A stretch of DNA of 64,000 nucleotides, taken from the NCBI GenBank assembly GCA_963662155.1, contig OY759273.1:1615107-1679106 (forward strand), written 5' to 3'. The notes beneath the pieces are model-generated. The model searched no databases. It was not told the DNA's origin and was given only the letters and a program-made list of their open reading frames with translations. Positions 46,301 through 59,758 of this stretch are shown here, in pieces; position 1 is the first letter of the stretch; each line of letters begins with the position of its first letter. Made by a program: the position numbers and the translations under genes. The DNA comes from Lamellibrachia columna (taxonomy: Eukaryota > Annelida > Polychaeta > Sabellida > Siboglinidae).

Positions 46301-47246
46301 ATTGTCTAGGTTGTTATTGTCAGTTGGTACAAAGAAGGGGTGAATCTGACAGAAATGCTTTGTGTCGAGTGAGGTAGGCTATTGTACACTTGGAACCGAT
46401 TCAACTGTACCATTGTCTAGGTTGTTATTGTCAGTTGGTACAAGGAAGGGGTGAATCTGACAGAAATGCTTTGTGTCGAGTGAGGTAGGCTATTGTACAC
46501 TTGGAACCGATTCAACTGTACCATTGTCTAGGTTGTTATTGTCAGTTGGTACAAGGAAGGGGTGAATCTGACAGAAATGCTTGGTGTCGAGTGAGGTAGG
46601 CTATTGTACAATTGGAACCGATTCAACTGTACCATTGTCTAGGTTGTTATTGTCAGTTGGTACAAGGAAGGGGTGAATCTGACAGAAATGCTTGGTGTCG
46701 AGTGAGGTAGGCTATTGTACACTTGGAACCGATTCAACTGTACCATTGTCTAGGTTGTTATTGTCAGTTGGTACAAGGAAGGGGTGAATCTGACAGAAAT
46801 GCTTTGTGTCGAGTGAGGTAGGCTATTGTACACTTGGAACCGATTCAACTGTACCATTGTCTAGGTTGTTATTGTCAGTTGGTACAAGGAAGGGGTGAAT
46901 CTGACCGAAATGCTTTGTGTCGAGTGAGGTAGGCTATTGTACACTTGGAACCGATTCAACTGTACCATTGTCTAGGTTGTTATTGTCAGTTGGTACAAAG
47001 AAGGGGTGAATCTGACAGAAATGCTTGGTGTCGAGTGAGGTAGGCTATTGTACACTTGGAACCGATTCAACTGTACCATTGTCTAGGTTGTTATTGTCAG
47101 TTGGTACAAGGAAGGGGTGAATCTGACAGAAATGGTTTGTGTCGAGTGAGGTAGGCTATTGTACACTTGGAACCGATTCAACTGTACCATTGTCTAGGTT
47201 GTTATTGTCAGTTGGTACAAGGAAGGGGTGAATCTGACAGAAATGC
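43328..47246. repeat. 111-bp satellite, about 35 copies
   Basis: The unit runs from TTGGTACAAGGAAGGGGTGA through GGTAGGCTATTGTACACTTG to GTTGTTATTGTCAG. Copies are almost identical and differ mainly at CAAGG/CAAAG, CTTTGT/CTTGGT and GACAGAA/GACAAAA. The left edge falls inside the LINE 5' region. The right edge falls in a unique sequence after AATCTGACAGAAATGC. Confidence 0.98.
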
Positions 47247-48089
47247 GCATTGCGTTTGAGAAGGTGTGGTTAACTCGACAAGTTCGGAATGCGTATTTTC
47301 CCAGAAACACTTGAAATAATACTGGGTGCAGGCCACAGTTGGGAGAAGACATGCGCATGTTTGAAGCATCATCCCGGGGCTCAATATCGTATTCCGAATC
47401 TGAGGGGATGTCACTGCGAAGTTCTATTTCTAGAACAAGACATTCTCCTGACCACATTGTTGTAGAGGGTAGCGGGGTCACGCATTACGGTGACGGCAGG
47501 TGGCGTGGCGATGACTATTTGTTTGTTGATCCATACGTAAGCCGAACAATTATGTTGTCCAGTGAAGGGGGTGCCAGCCAGAATGTCAAAGGTGTTCTAC
47601 GATTAAACCCTCAAACAGGAAATCGTGGTTGTCTTGGACGAATTAATCGAGTCTCATCGATAACTTTCAGGGATGATGATCGGCTTGGTCAGCGGATTGC
47701 GAGCTTTTGTCAATTTATGCTCCAAGTTGTTTCACGGCAGAAAGGCGGTTTATATTTCCTGTGGTACCACTATCGATGATTGTTCCAGTAGAATGATGGC
47801 AGAAGAATGAGTCTATGTACAGTGACTGTCGCACCGAGCTGTAGCTCATCGAGAATGCCGATAATCTGACTCGTCTTTGTAATGTTTCTGCAGTCGTGCT
47901 CTGGTAGGTGTCTACACTCGCCGAGAAAGTGCTTGTACCGACCAAACTTTAACGTGGTTACCAATGGGAAACGTAACAGTAGGCTGAACCCTCTTTAGTC
48001 AACATTATTATCGGTCAACCCCTACCATTATGTTGCCACATTTGGACTAAGTACTACGTTTTGTACACCATTACCATCACTACAAGGAT
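47247..48089. other. Unassigned region with a 146-codon frame
   Basis: A plus-strand frame at 47339-47779 and several minus-strand frames are open, but none resembles a family I know. The region may be an old transposon relic. Confidence 0.35.
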
Positions 48090-48525
48090 GTTTCACACAG
48101 TAATCACAGAAATTGAGAAGAAATACCGGTCTCTAAACACGAAGAAAACAAAAACCATTGGCATCTCAAAGAGCAATGTTACAGTAACATGTTACACTAA
48201 CATGTTACACTAACATGCAACATCACACTAAACGGGATCGTTCCTATATAAGTTCATAAGTTTCATTATCTTGGATCATTAATAACTGCGGATGGCGATC
48301 AAGAAACGAATCTGTCAGGCCAAAAAGGCATTTCAGAACGCGAAAAGCATTCATCCAAGACAGATATATCACCTGAAGTTCTGCAATTTTATATAGAGCC
48401 TGAACAAATATTTAGAAAAGAACATACAAGCAACAGAACATGTGTTTTAAGAATGAGTAGATTATCGTGGACAGGAAAGAAAAGTAATGAAGCATTTTAA
48501 GAATAGCTAAAACGAAAAGGAAGAT
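48090..48525 (+). mobile_element. RTE-type LINE RT/C-terminal fragment
   Basis: NTKKTKTIGISKSN, FHYLGSLITADGDQET (LGSxITxDG motif), KAFQNAKS and SRLSWTGKKSNEA resemble RTE ORF2 downstream of the YADD motif. Frames are broken. Its last part merges into the 12-bp minisatellite. Confidence 0.65.
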
Positions 48526-48527
48526 CA

Positions 48528-48955
48528 ATGAAAGGAACAAAGAAAGGAACAATAAAAGGAACAATAAAAGGAACAATAAAAGGAACAATGAAAGGAACAA
48601 TGAAAGGAACAATGAAAGGAACAATGAAAGGAACAATGAAAGGAACAATAAAAGGAACAATAAAAGGAACAATGAAAGGAACAATGAAAGGAACAATAAA
48701 AGGAACAATAAAAGTAACAATGAAAGGACCATTGAAAGGAACAATGAAAGGAACAATGAAAGGAACAATGAAAGGAACAATAAAAGGAACAATGAAAGGA
48801 ACAATGAAAGGAACAATGAAAGGAACAATAAAAGGAACAATGAAAGGAACAATGAAAGGAACAATGAAAGGAACAATAAAAGGAACAATGAAAGGAACAA
48901 TAAAAGGAACAATGAAAGGAACAATGAAAGGAACAATGAAAGGAACAATGAAATG
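48528..48955. repeat. 12-bp minisatellite, about 36 copies
   Basis: The unit AAAGGAACAATG (or AAAGGAACAATA) appears to have expanded from the end of the RTE fragment. Confidence 0.97.
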
Positions 48956-49013
48956 AAGGTGATGCGCGAAATCAGGAAAGGACAAGTAGAATCATCATTA
49001 CGACTACAATTAT

Positions 49014-50190
49014 ACGGTTAGGACACCATTACGATAACGATGACCACGGTTAGGACACCTTTACGATAACGGTGACCACGGTTAGGGCACCTTTACGATA
49101 ACGGTGACCACGGTTAGGACACCTTTGCGATAACGGTGACCATGGTTAGGACACCTTTACGATAACGGTGACCCTGGTTAGGACACCCTTACGATAACGG
49201 TGACCACGGTTAGGACACCTTTACGATAACGGTGACCATGGTTAGGACACCTTTACGATAACGGTGACCACGGTTAGGACACCTTTACGATAACGGTGAC
49301 CATGGTTAGGACACCCTTACGATAACGGTGACCACGGTTAGGACACCTTTACGATAACGGTGACCACGGTTAGGACACCTTTACGATAACGGTGACCATG
49401 GTTTGGACACCCTTACGATAACGGTGACCACGGTTAGGACACCTTTACGATAACGGTGACCATGGTTTGGACACCCTTACGATAACGGTGACCACGGTTA
49501 GGACACCCTTTTTAATTACGATAACGGTGACTACGATTAAGACACCCTTACGATAACGGTGACCATGGTTAGGACATCCTTACGATAACGGTGACCACGG
49601 TTAAGACACACTTACGATAACGGTGACCACGTTTAGGACACCCTTACGATAACGGTGACTACAGTTATGACACCCTTACGATAACGGTGACCATGGTTAG
49701 GACACCCTTACGATAACGGTGACCACGGTTAAGACACCCTTAGGATAACGGTGACCACGTTTAGGACACCCTTACGATAACGGTGACCACAGTTATGACA
49801 CCTTTACGATAACGGTAACCATGGTTAGGACACCCTTACGATAACGGTGACCACGGTTAAGACACCCTTAGGATAACGGTGACCACGTTTAGGACACCCT
49901 TACGATAACGGTGACCACAGTTATGACACCTTTACGATAACGGTAACCATGGTTAGGACACCCTTACGATAACGGTGACCACGGTTAGGACACCCTTACG
50001 ATAACGATGACCACGATTAGGACACCCTTACGATAACGGTGACAATGGTTATGACACCCTTACGATAACGATGACCACGATTAGGACACCCTTACGATAA
50101 CGGTGACAATGGTTAGGACACCATTAGGAAAACGATGGCCACGGTTACGATAACGGTGACCACGGTTACGGTACCCTTACAATAACGATG
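49014..50190. repeat. 32-bp minisatellite, about 36 copies
   Basis: The unit is GGTTAGGACACCCTTACGAT plus AACGGTGACCAC, with more divergence toward the right end (GGTTATGAC, GATTAGG, AACGATGACC). Confidence 0.96.
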
Positions 50191-51899
50191 ACCATGGTTA
50201 GTCCATCTAAACCATAACACCGTAACATTCATATATTTGTAATCGTATTTTGGTTACCCATATATTTATGAGGACAACTGCTGACCAACTCCTCCCATCA
50301 CGGGTACCATGTCGCCACGGGTAAGAACGATGGACGATTTACCTTCAATCCACAGTGGTGGTCGGGTCTTGACAAATGAAAACTTTAAGGATGGGCTGCC
50401 ACACTTGCCATTGTTGAAGTGTGACTGGATTGATATTTAGGTGCAATTATAAGTACACAATGAATCTTGGATATGACTATTGGTTCAAATATTTAATTGT
50501 CACAGTGTATCTTGTCGGGCAGGAAATATTCAAATAACTACCCGTGGTGGGTGCCTCACTTCACTATGGGATGCATGCAGTTGTTTAACATTAATTAACA
50601 TTAAGAATTTAAGTTTCCGGCTTACAAAGCAAGCTATTACATTCACAAACTCATTTCGGTAATGAAATGTGGAAACATAGATAGTCAGATAAACAGACAG
50701 ACAGACAGATAGATAGCCGACTTGACATTTGGTGCCCATCCATGTGTGACTAACGACTGTCGGCACGAATTCTACATCCACCACTGGTATGGGGTTGTGA
50801 ATGGCTAGGTCCCGTAGTTGCAAATGTTATCTAGTGCATAAAACAACGTTCTGAATATGGTCACTTTCAACAAATGAAACGGAAACATCAGAGTGGAACT
50901 CTGTTAACGTTGCAATTATAAGTGCAATACAAAAGGATGTTCATAACATGCATCATTAAATCATTTATGACACTTATCTTATAGGTAATCATCTTTATCC
51001 ACCTCGAAAGACGAGATTGTCATATCAACAAAATACATCAACATACTATCATATAAAAAGAAACCATAATGGAGTGGTGACAGTGGGTAACAACGGCAAG
51101 TGCGTAACAATGAGACCATGCCTCTGCATCTAGACTCTCTACTATGCGAATTCACGAAGCCTAGCGAGAGTCACATAAGCGAGACTAGGACATGATATAA
51201 CGACAAACGTTGGCGCCACAGCACGGAGCCTGGATAATCGAGGCCAGACTAGTGTGGCAGTGTGGATACACTGCGTGGCGCCACTGTCAGGGAGTTTAGT
51301 TTTTAACCAAGACATCTTCTGACAGAGGGCGCTACCATTTGCGGCGTTGGTGAAATTGTTTGTCTTGGTGATAGCGTGGAAAGCTGAAACTTTGACAGGT
51401 CGATAAAAGTGAGTAGAATTGTGTAGTATTCTAGCCGTTAATACTACTAACTATTTCTAACTCACTGGCCATAGTTTTGTAAAAAAAAACGTGCTTAAAA
51501 ATTGGCATTGCTCGCGTAAATGTCCAACTTGTAGGGCGATAATGCAGTCGTCCCTTCAACGCGTCATTTAGAATGAGTCGGCCGGCGAATAATCGATAAC
51601 GATGTCCACGATGCATACATGAATATACAGTGTGGCCATCTTTTACTTTCTGACCTAACCATAAAAACGACCATCTAGAGCACCCAAAGTTCTCCACATA
51701 TATCTAGTGTACAAATATATTTCAACCAAGGCGTCTTTTATCCAGCGTAGCCTGGGCCTGGCCCTGGGTCAGAATTACGTTTTCTCGTCGAGCACGGCAC
51801 ACTGTCACTAGTCACAACGCTTTGTAAACCCCTGCACGTACTCTTAGTACAACAGCACGCATATGGTAAGTGTTACATGGAACTTGATTGATTTTTACG
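50191..51899. other. No gene recognised
   Basis: AT-rich DNA. On the minus strand about 51700-51600, TTTGGGTGCTCTAGATGGTC and GGTCAGAAAGTAAAAGATGG have a close relative at 56700-56755 on the plus strand, so both belong to some repeat family. Confidence 0.45.
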
Positions 51900-54800
51900 T
51901 AATTACGGAATTTAGTGAAAATGACCAACACAGTAGTCCAAAACAAGATTCTGGTGAAAATGTAGCAATTTCTAGCACTCCAATCACAAAACTAAAAAAT
52001 AAGGGGACACGGAGAGGTAGCAAAAACTCTGAATCGGGAAGCGATGTTAGAGAAGCTTGGAAATGTGAAGACTGCAAGAAAATCTTTAAAATTGAAAAAG
52101 ACAGAGTGCGAGTACTGCGGAAATTGATACTGCATTAAATGCTTGAAATTTAAACTTGGCGAATATGAGGCAATGGGGAAACCCTGATGCAAGTGGTTTT
52201 GCTTAAAATGCAAACCAAAAATAAAAAAAAATATTCTCAAAGAGAAAGTTATCAAAGAGAGATGCGAGATGTATTTCAAAACTATGAACATGAGATTTAC
52301 ATAGAAAAAAAACTGGATGCTAAATGCGATAGTAAAGAAGTAAAAGAAATCATAAGGCAGGAAATGGATGCATTTCATACATGCAGCCCAAATGATGATG
52401 AAAGCACTGCATGAACCTACTGACCACCCAAAATAGTGGAATTGTTGGAGGAAACAGTAAGAGAGATCAATGAAAGAAAAAATAGGGAAACAAATTTTCT
52501 TATATTCAATGCCCCAGAACCAAAAACAAACCTAAAGGAAGAGAGGGTGAGGATAGATATGGAGTTTGTTGAAGGATTGTGTAATGAGGTGTGCAATCTG
52601 AACCTAGAAATAAAAGAAGAGATAACCAAAGTTATCAGTCTAGGTAAAAAACAAACAGATGGAGATACGGGTGATACTGAGCAAAAACCCAGACCTCTCA
52701 ACGTAGTAATGAAAGACACTAACACAAAGATGGAATTGTTCAAATGACTATCAAACTTAAGAGATGCAGAGGACAAATATAAATGTCTCAGCATCCAGCA
52801 CGACTTAACCAAAAAATAAAGAGAGGAATGAAGGAAACTCCTAGAGGAGGCCAGGACAAAAGAGATAAATGATGAGGGGAAATGGTTGTACAGATTGAGA
52901 GGATCACCATACGCCAGACAAATTTTAAGATTCAAACCTCAAAGGGACGAGGAGTAAGACAAGAAAGATCATCTAACCAGAAAAACACTGTAAATACAAA
53001 TTATACGCATAAACAGTTAAAATGTTTCTACACCAACGCTGATAGTCTAACCTATAAATTTACTGAGTTCAAAGCTCGAGTCGAATCACATAATTGTATG
53101 GTGATTGCAATCACTGAGGTTAGACCGAAAAACCAGAAATTTCTATTAAACACAGCTGAACTGGGTTTGAGTGACTTTGATTTATACCATAACATCGATA
53201 AAGAAGGACGAGGTGTTTGTATATATACCCACAAAACACTAAACGCAAAACCTTTCATATCTTTAGGAACCGACTTTCAAGAATCGATATGGGTTGAGAT
53301 AAAATTAAGCAAAAAAGACACTTTTCTGATAGGATGTGTATATAAAAGCCCGGGCAGCTCTGGCAGCAATAATGAACAATTAAATGAACTGATTAGTGAG
53401 GTAATGCGCTAGAAACACTCACATCTTCTCTTGCTTGGATATTTTAACTACCCCAACATAGACTGGCAAAACTGGTACACACTCTCAGAGAATACTAATA
53501 GCCCAGACACTAAATTTAAAGAAGGAATAAGAGATAATTTCCTCTTCCAACATGTCACACTCCCCACAAGGGGGCGATTAGGAAATAAATCGAACATTCT
53601 TGATTTAGTTTTCACCAATGAAAAAGGTATGATAGATGATATAGTGTATGAAAGCCCACTTGGTAAGAGTGATCACTCTGTCCTCATCATTACATTTAGG
53701 TGCCATGCAGAAATAGCAAGCCATACACGACTTAAATATTATTACGACCAAGGGGATTATAATAGTATGAATACGAAACTAGACCACACAAACTGGGGCG
53801 AGATACTTGGCAAGAGCACTATAAACCATCAATGGTTAGGTTTTAAAGAATATATTAAAAAGATAGAGCATGATTTCATCCCTCATCGACTAGTGAGTAA
53901 TATTAACAGACATAAACGAAAAGTACCCCTAAACAAGGAATCAGTAAAGAAAATTAAGAAAACACACTTTATGGAAACGTTATATGGAGACAAAAGAAGG
54001 AAAATACAATGCTGAATATTGTAGGGCTAGAAATCAAGTCCGTAAATTAATGAGGAGAATACAGAAGGAATTTGAGATGAAGCTATCAACAGAAGCTAAG
54101 ACAAACCCAAAAGCAGTATGGAAATATATGAACTCGGGACGGTGTTTCAGACCTGAACACAGATCTTAAATCTAGACTCACATATTCTGATAGGGAAAAG
54201 TCAGATGTCTTAGGAATTTTTTTTTCACGTGTTTTTACAATAGAGCTAGATGGTGATATCCCTCATATTCCACCAGTGAAATTAAGGCACAACATGGAAG
54301 AATTGACTATTGATGAGGAAATGATTAAAGAAAAACTTGATAACCTTAATGCGTGTAAATCGGTAGGATCAGATGGTGTTCATCCTAGGTTGTTGAAAGA
54401 GCTATCTAATCGTCTATGTAAACCACTAGCTAGGCTATTTAATAATTCACTGGCTGTGGGTGAACTACCAAAGGAATGGGAACAGGGAAGGATCTCAGCC
54501 ATATTTAAGAAGGGTAATCGAAAAAACGCAGGAAATAATAGACCAGTCAGCTTAACAAGTATAATATGTAAATGTATGGAACAATGTGTCAAAGACCATA
54601 TTGTCAATCATATGATTAGGAATAAATTATTCAGTACGCAACAATTTGGTTTTATTAAAGATCGTTCTATGGCACTCCAATTACTAAATGTTATTGACTC
54701 ATGGACCAAAGCTTTAGATAAAGGGGAATCTGTAAACGTTGTATATTTGGACTTCATGAAAGTATTTGACACCGTCCTTCACAAAAGATTGATAGGCAAA

Positions 54801-55790
54801 CTTAAATCGTATGGTATAGAGTATTACACACTAAGATGGATCCATGGGTTCTTGTCTGACCGGGTACAGCAGGTCAATGTAAATGGTACAAATTCTGAGT
54901 GGGCAAATATAACATGTGGTATTCCACAGGGCAGTGTCTTAGGACCGATCCTATTTGTTTTATACATAAATGCTCTTCCTGAGAATATAGTTTTGAACGT
55001 ATATATGTTTGCAGATGATACAAAGGTTTTCAAAACGATTACTAGTCCACATGACCAGCATACACTACAGAACGACCTAGATTATTTAACGTCTTGGTCA
55101 AGTAAATGGTTATTAAGGTTCCACCCAGATAAATGTAATTTAATACACATGGGGAAAACAATACAGCAAGAGTATGCATACAACTTGAAGATAGATAATA
55201 CTGCCCATGAATTAGGAGGAATAGAAGAACAAAAAGACATTGGGGTTATAATTGATTCAAACCTAGAATGTGATAAAACACATCAACCAAAAATTAAACA
55301 AAGCAAATAGTATCATGGCAGTTATTAGAATGTCCTTTAAAACCCTAAATCAACATCATTTTGTGCCATTATATAAAGCTTTAGTTAGGAGTCATCTAGA
55401 TTATGCAATATCAATATGGTCCCCTTGTAAACAGAAATACAAAGATGCCATCGAATATGTGCAAAGACGCGCAACAAAGCGGCTTCTTGGTATGAAGAAT
55501 ATTCCTTATGAGGAAAGACTTCAGAGATTGAAACTTCCTACACTTGCATATAGACGAACTCATGGTGATATGGTTGAGGTATATAAACTGCTCCATGGGA
55601 AATATGACAGTGATGTATCTAACATTGTCAAGCTGCACAAAGAGAGTGATACAAGGGAAGGAACTAGGGGTCAACTACAAAGCTGCCTTGCCTGGAAGTC
55701 GTAGAGCATTCCAAGGGAAAGTTCAAGATCTGACCACTGAGGCCACCGCCTACGGTCAGGAAGAACCTAAGTAAATCTAAGTAAGTAATA
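51900..55790 (+). mobile_element. CR1-like non-LTR retrotransposon, 3.9 kb, slightly broken
   Basis: ORF1-like part: WKCEDCKKIF (start of a Cys-rich finger, 52060), then an acidic/basic segment with NFLIFNAPEPKTN (52490). ORF2: endonuclease 52990-53700 with FYTNADSL, VIAITEVRPKN and GKSDHSVLII; a stop TAG at 53410-53412 splits it in frame. RT is open for 344 codons (54276-55310): DGVHPRLLKEL, NYRPVSLTS-like NNRPVSLTSIICK, VYLDFMKVFDTVLHK (Asp), [14 protein letters not shown] and MFADDTKVF (FADD). The C-terminal part follows in another frame to 55704 (SHLDYAISIWSP). Few defects mean it is relatively young. The family is different from the one at 28 and 41 kb. Confidence 0.93.
54276..55310 (+). 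CDS. LINE reverse transcriptase ORF (intact palm and fingers)
   Basis: 344 codons with all core RT motifs in order: fingers (GSDGVHPRLLKEL, NNRPVSLTSI), motif A YLDFMKVFD, motif [11 protein letters not shown], motif C FADDTK, and motif D/E-like WLLRFHPDKCNLI then DIGVIIDSNL. Asp residues for catalysis are present in A and C. The conserved KAFD of motif A reads KVFD. The N-terminal endonuclease is in another frame and the C-terminal extension follows after a frameshift at about 55290. Confidence 0.88.
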   Translation: MKLRHNMEELTIDEEMIKEKLDNLNACKSVGSDGVHPRLLKELSNRLCKPLARLFNNSLAVGELPKEWEQGRISAIFKKGNRKNAGNNRPVSLTSIICKCMEQCVKDHIVNHMIRNKLFSTQQFGFIKDRSMALQLLNVIDSWTKALDKGESVNVVYLDFMKVFDTVLHKRLIGKLKSYGIEYYTLRWIHGFLSDRVQQVNVNGTNSEWANITCGIPQGSVLGPILFVLYINALPENIVLNVYMFADDTKVFKTITSPHDQHTLQNDLDYLTSWSSKWLLRFHPDKCNLIHMGKTIQQEYAYNLKIDNTAHELGGIEEQKDIGVIIDSNLECDKTHQPKIKQSK

Positions 55791-56789
55791 TACCCTGGGC
55801 AAAGTCAATCGCCATACAATTTTATCTATCTGGCAGTTGCTGTTGTAAGGCGAAGGACCTGCTCGTCAAAAACGTACGCATTTTCATGAAACGTGAAACC
55901 TTACAAAAATGCCATAAACAGAGCAATAAACACGTCTTTCGTGTCTGTATGCATTCTAATATGTATATCACTAAAGTTACGTGACAATAACCATGTAAAA
56001 TGTGAAATTATTACCTTTTTGTCAGAACGCATGTGTTTTTGATATCTCACAGAAAACCAATCTACGCTACGCGTATGCATGTGTCTTATTTTAATTATGG
56101 GAGGTATCAACCACTGATCTCTACAGAAATCGGTAGTATCAACAGATACATACTAGTAACTAATTCTGCGACATAGTGATAATAATATTTTTATTGAGGT
56201 CATTTGTATTAGATTTGACAGTACGCTTTAAATTTATGCGTTTCTACTGGTGCCAACATAATTGCTGTATTTTTAAATGCAACTGGTATTAAAATAGCGC
56301 CATAAATCTGGACAAAGTCCATTCAGAGATACTTAAAATGCATATATAACACAATCTGATGATAATATGAATAAAACTAATTATCGAAGAATATGACATG
56401 TCATATATAGCACACAGAAAAAATACAAGTAATACAGAGACCTATACATAATTACATGTAATAAAGCACACACAATGAAAACACAGAAATACATAACTGT
56501 ATGATGTTTAATTTCAATCATAGAAGCTTCACAGCACAGAGTTTTGGTGAAACTGATCGACGTCATTCATATGCATAGATTTTACAGTAGCCTTGGTGCT
56601 ACGAGCAGGCATTTTTGTAAATTTTGATCGTTTGGGAAAGTAAATGTTCTTTTTTGACCACGTGACATGTGTATATGTACAGTAGATATATGAGGAGAAG
56701 TTTGGGTGCTCTCGGTGGTCATTTTCATGTTTAGGTCAGAAAGTAAAAGATTGCCTACAGTGTTATTGCATAGAGACTGTGGTAATCTT
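55791..56789. other. No gene recognised
   Basis: AT-rich noncoding DNA with short palindromes only. Confidence 0.5.
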
Positions 56790-57930
56790 GCATAAACAGG
56801 GCCCTTATTATTACGGCTTTGTGTTTCAATCTTGCCTCCCGTTATCTACCCCAAGACGTTCGTTATATCATACTACATAATTTTAGGTGGCCAAATGACA
56901 CATATGATTGTCAGATATTAAGTTTTCATGCAGTTTTAACAATCAGAATTGCTATGAACATCAGCGTTTGCTGTGTTTTCGTTCGTTCTCAATATGGCAT
57001 GTTTACAGAACGATTTTTTATCGTTAAAATCATCAGTGCATAATCAATCTTAAGTGTTTCAGACAGCGTAGCGGTAAACATACCTAATCCAGTAGGTGTC
57101 ACGATCATTCTTCAGAAGAGTGGAGCAAACTATTACGAAATGGTAATGTTTTACTTGCAACAGGGAAAACATATTTTAACTTGTAAACATGTTAACGGTT
57201 TTTACCAATAATTGCATATATAGTTTACTTTTGGCTATATTTTATTATATATGCTACATGTATATGACTTTGATTTAAATAATGTTTTATATAGTTAAAT
57301 CTAACAGCGTACATAATTCATAATTGTTGACATGTATATTCTGCTGGTGTATGGATATATATGTACATATATTTTAGATATGAATGATGTACATAAATAT
57401 TACGGTTATCACATTATCAGGTTTTATTACTTAGCCTCAATTAAGCATCACTATAGCTAGCAATTTAAGTAGCCTTATGGTGTTTTTGAAAAAAATGCAC
57501 TTGTAATTATCTTAAATGTTATTTTTAAATGCTTGTTTGTGCTCTACAAATAATGTTTCATGTGAAAATTTTTCGGAATATTTCCATTTCATGCTACGCA
57601 GATCAAATTACATATTACTTTGTTGTTTTAATAATATTTTTATGGCCACTTTGTGTGTTGACTCGCCTTTGCGATTTTTATGCAATTGTAGTATAATTAG
57701 TGCTCGTTCTGTAAATGTGCCATATTGAGAACGAATGATAACACGGCAAACACTGCTGTTCGTAGCAATTCCAATCGCTAAAACTGCACGAAGACACAAT
57801 ATTTGATAATCATAATAGCCATTTGGGTGCCTAAAATTATGTAGTATGATATAATGAATGACTATGATAAAGCGAGGTAACAGTGAAACACAAAGCCGTA
57901 ATAATAAGGGCCCTGTTTTTGCAGTTACCG
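56790..57930. mobile_element. Foldback element with about 215-bp inverted arms
   Basis: The left arm at about 56795-57015 (CAGGGCCCTTATTATTACGG start) matches the right arm at about 57705-57922 (CCGTAATAATAAGGGCCCTG end) at roughly three quarters identity. The central 690 bp is AT-rich. No transposase and no clean target duplication were seen, since similarity continues beyond the CAGGGCCC edge. Long-arm MITE or inverted duplication. Confidence 0.75.
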
Positions 57931-58556
57931 AGAGTGTTACTAATTTCTGTCTTTCGATATCATTTCTATGTAGGAAACCCATCATCGTTTTTACCATGTC
58001 AATTGTGCTGTACTCTAGACTAGTTAAAAAATTACAAATGTCACTAGATAATTATAGCCATAGGCATATCCTAGGAAATGTCAAATACATTTGTGACTGT
58101 ATTTAGCGAGGCGTCTTAGCTTTGTGATTTCATCCCACAGTGAATTTGGCCCACTTTATAAATTATAATAGTATGGAACTATGAAAGGTGGTTGTAATTA
58201 AAATCTCTTTTTGAAGGGGCATATGGTTATTTTGCTTATTACTGATATGTTAATCTTCATGTTTAAACTTGATGCCATGAAGTTTTTTGTTTTGTTCAAA
58301 GAATCCTTACAAGTATTTGTTATACTTTTACAAAAAACTAACCAAAGAATATGGACCAAAATCACTGTTCGTCTAAATCATGTGTTTGGTACATATATCT
58401 CCTCAAACCACTGACGTATAGCACTACACAAAATGGATGTAATTTAACCCCTGGATAACTGTGAAAATTTTCTTGTCCTTCATTTTGTAATCATCACATA
58501 GTTTTTTCATCTTAATCATGACTAAATGCAAGACTGCATGCATGCTCTCCCACTAG

Positions 58557-59525
58557 CAGGGCTGGTGTCAATTCCATTTAATCAGTTCAAATTCCTTTCA
58601 ATTCAACTTAATCAATTCAAATTCAAATAATTTTTTTCAATTCCAATACCAGCTCAAATCTTTTCAATTCCAATTCCAAATTAATTCTATGGGAGTTTTT
58701 CCAACGCAAACGCTTGGGATAATGGTAATATGCAATTGGAACGTTTAGTTTTCTGTAATAGTAATAGAGGAACTTTTTTCAAAAGTAATAGATCCTAAAG
58801 TAATAGATAATAGTCTATTACTTTTCTGTTACATTATTGCTGCAAACTTACAAAATATCAGGTTTGTTTGCATGTTATGTTATTCCAACTGCTAGTAATT
58901 GTAAACAATGTATAGACAATGGCTGAGCCGTTATTCAAACAACATGAAAAGACCAGTAGGCTGACCATTTTATGGTTTTAGAAATACCTGCTCAATGAAA
59001 TGATGCAGGAGTAGCAAGCCAATTACTTAATTGTTGGGATGCCCCATTGGGGTGGCTATGGCTTCACACATTCCTGGCACACACAAAGGGCATGGTTTCA
59101 GATATGTGCAGCCAGGCAACAAATGTTATCTTAGAGCAGGAGCTACAACCTGTATTGAATTAAAAGTGAGCTTATCCCACCCCACCATAGTTTAATTTGA
59201 GCAGAGTTCTTTTTTCCTGCAGACCTTTGTTCAAATTTGGACAAATGTTCTCACCTCAGATCTTCAAATGGTGTACAAATGTATGTTTAGCTGCTACAAA
59301 GACTTTGAATTCATATACAATTCTAGTGTTAGATTGAGAACCACATTGGAAATAAAACCAGGTCACACCAGCGCCAAAAAAAAATTTCGATTAATTTTCT
59401 TCCCATTCGAATTAAATTTACTCAAAATCTTTCAGTTCAAATTCCGCTTGGTGAAAATCTTTCAATTCAAATTCAGGAATTAAATTGAATAATTCAAATT
59501 CATTTTTTAATTCATCCCAGCCCTG
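58557..59525. mobile_element. hAT-type nonautonomous element with 8-bp target duplication
   Basis: The left end is CAGGGCTGGTGTCAATTCC and the right end GAATTC-like...CATCCCAGCCCTG, flanked on both sides by CCCACTAG (58549-58556 and 59526-59533). Subterminal regions are full of TTCAATTCAAATTC in both orientations. There is no transposase ORF. It lies about 230 bp upstream of the ARMC6 start codon. Confidence 0.9.
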
Positions 59526-59758
59526 CCCACTAGGAACATGGGTTTTCTGTGGTAGGAAAATAAACAATGCTTTTTTTGGGAAAAACATCAATGTATGACA
59601 CTAAGTAAAGCAACAACTAAACACCCAATGACACCACGTTTGTGTAGTGCCATACATTGATGTTTTGAGATCATCCCCTGGTTATGATGTGTTTATATTG
59701 ATATTTAACACAAAGCTTAGTTTCTGTTTCTGTTCAACGCTGTCTTCTGTGGTCAGAC

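Noticed and set aside
48412..48985. Leu/Phe/Ser-rich and Pro-Phe-Ile-Val frames on the minus strand
   Set aside because: Translation of the 12-bp minisatellite; not membrane proteins.
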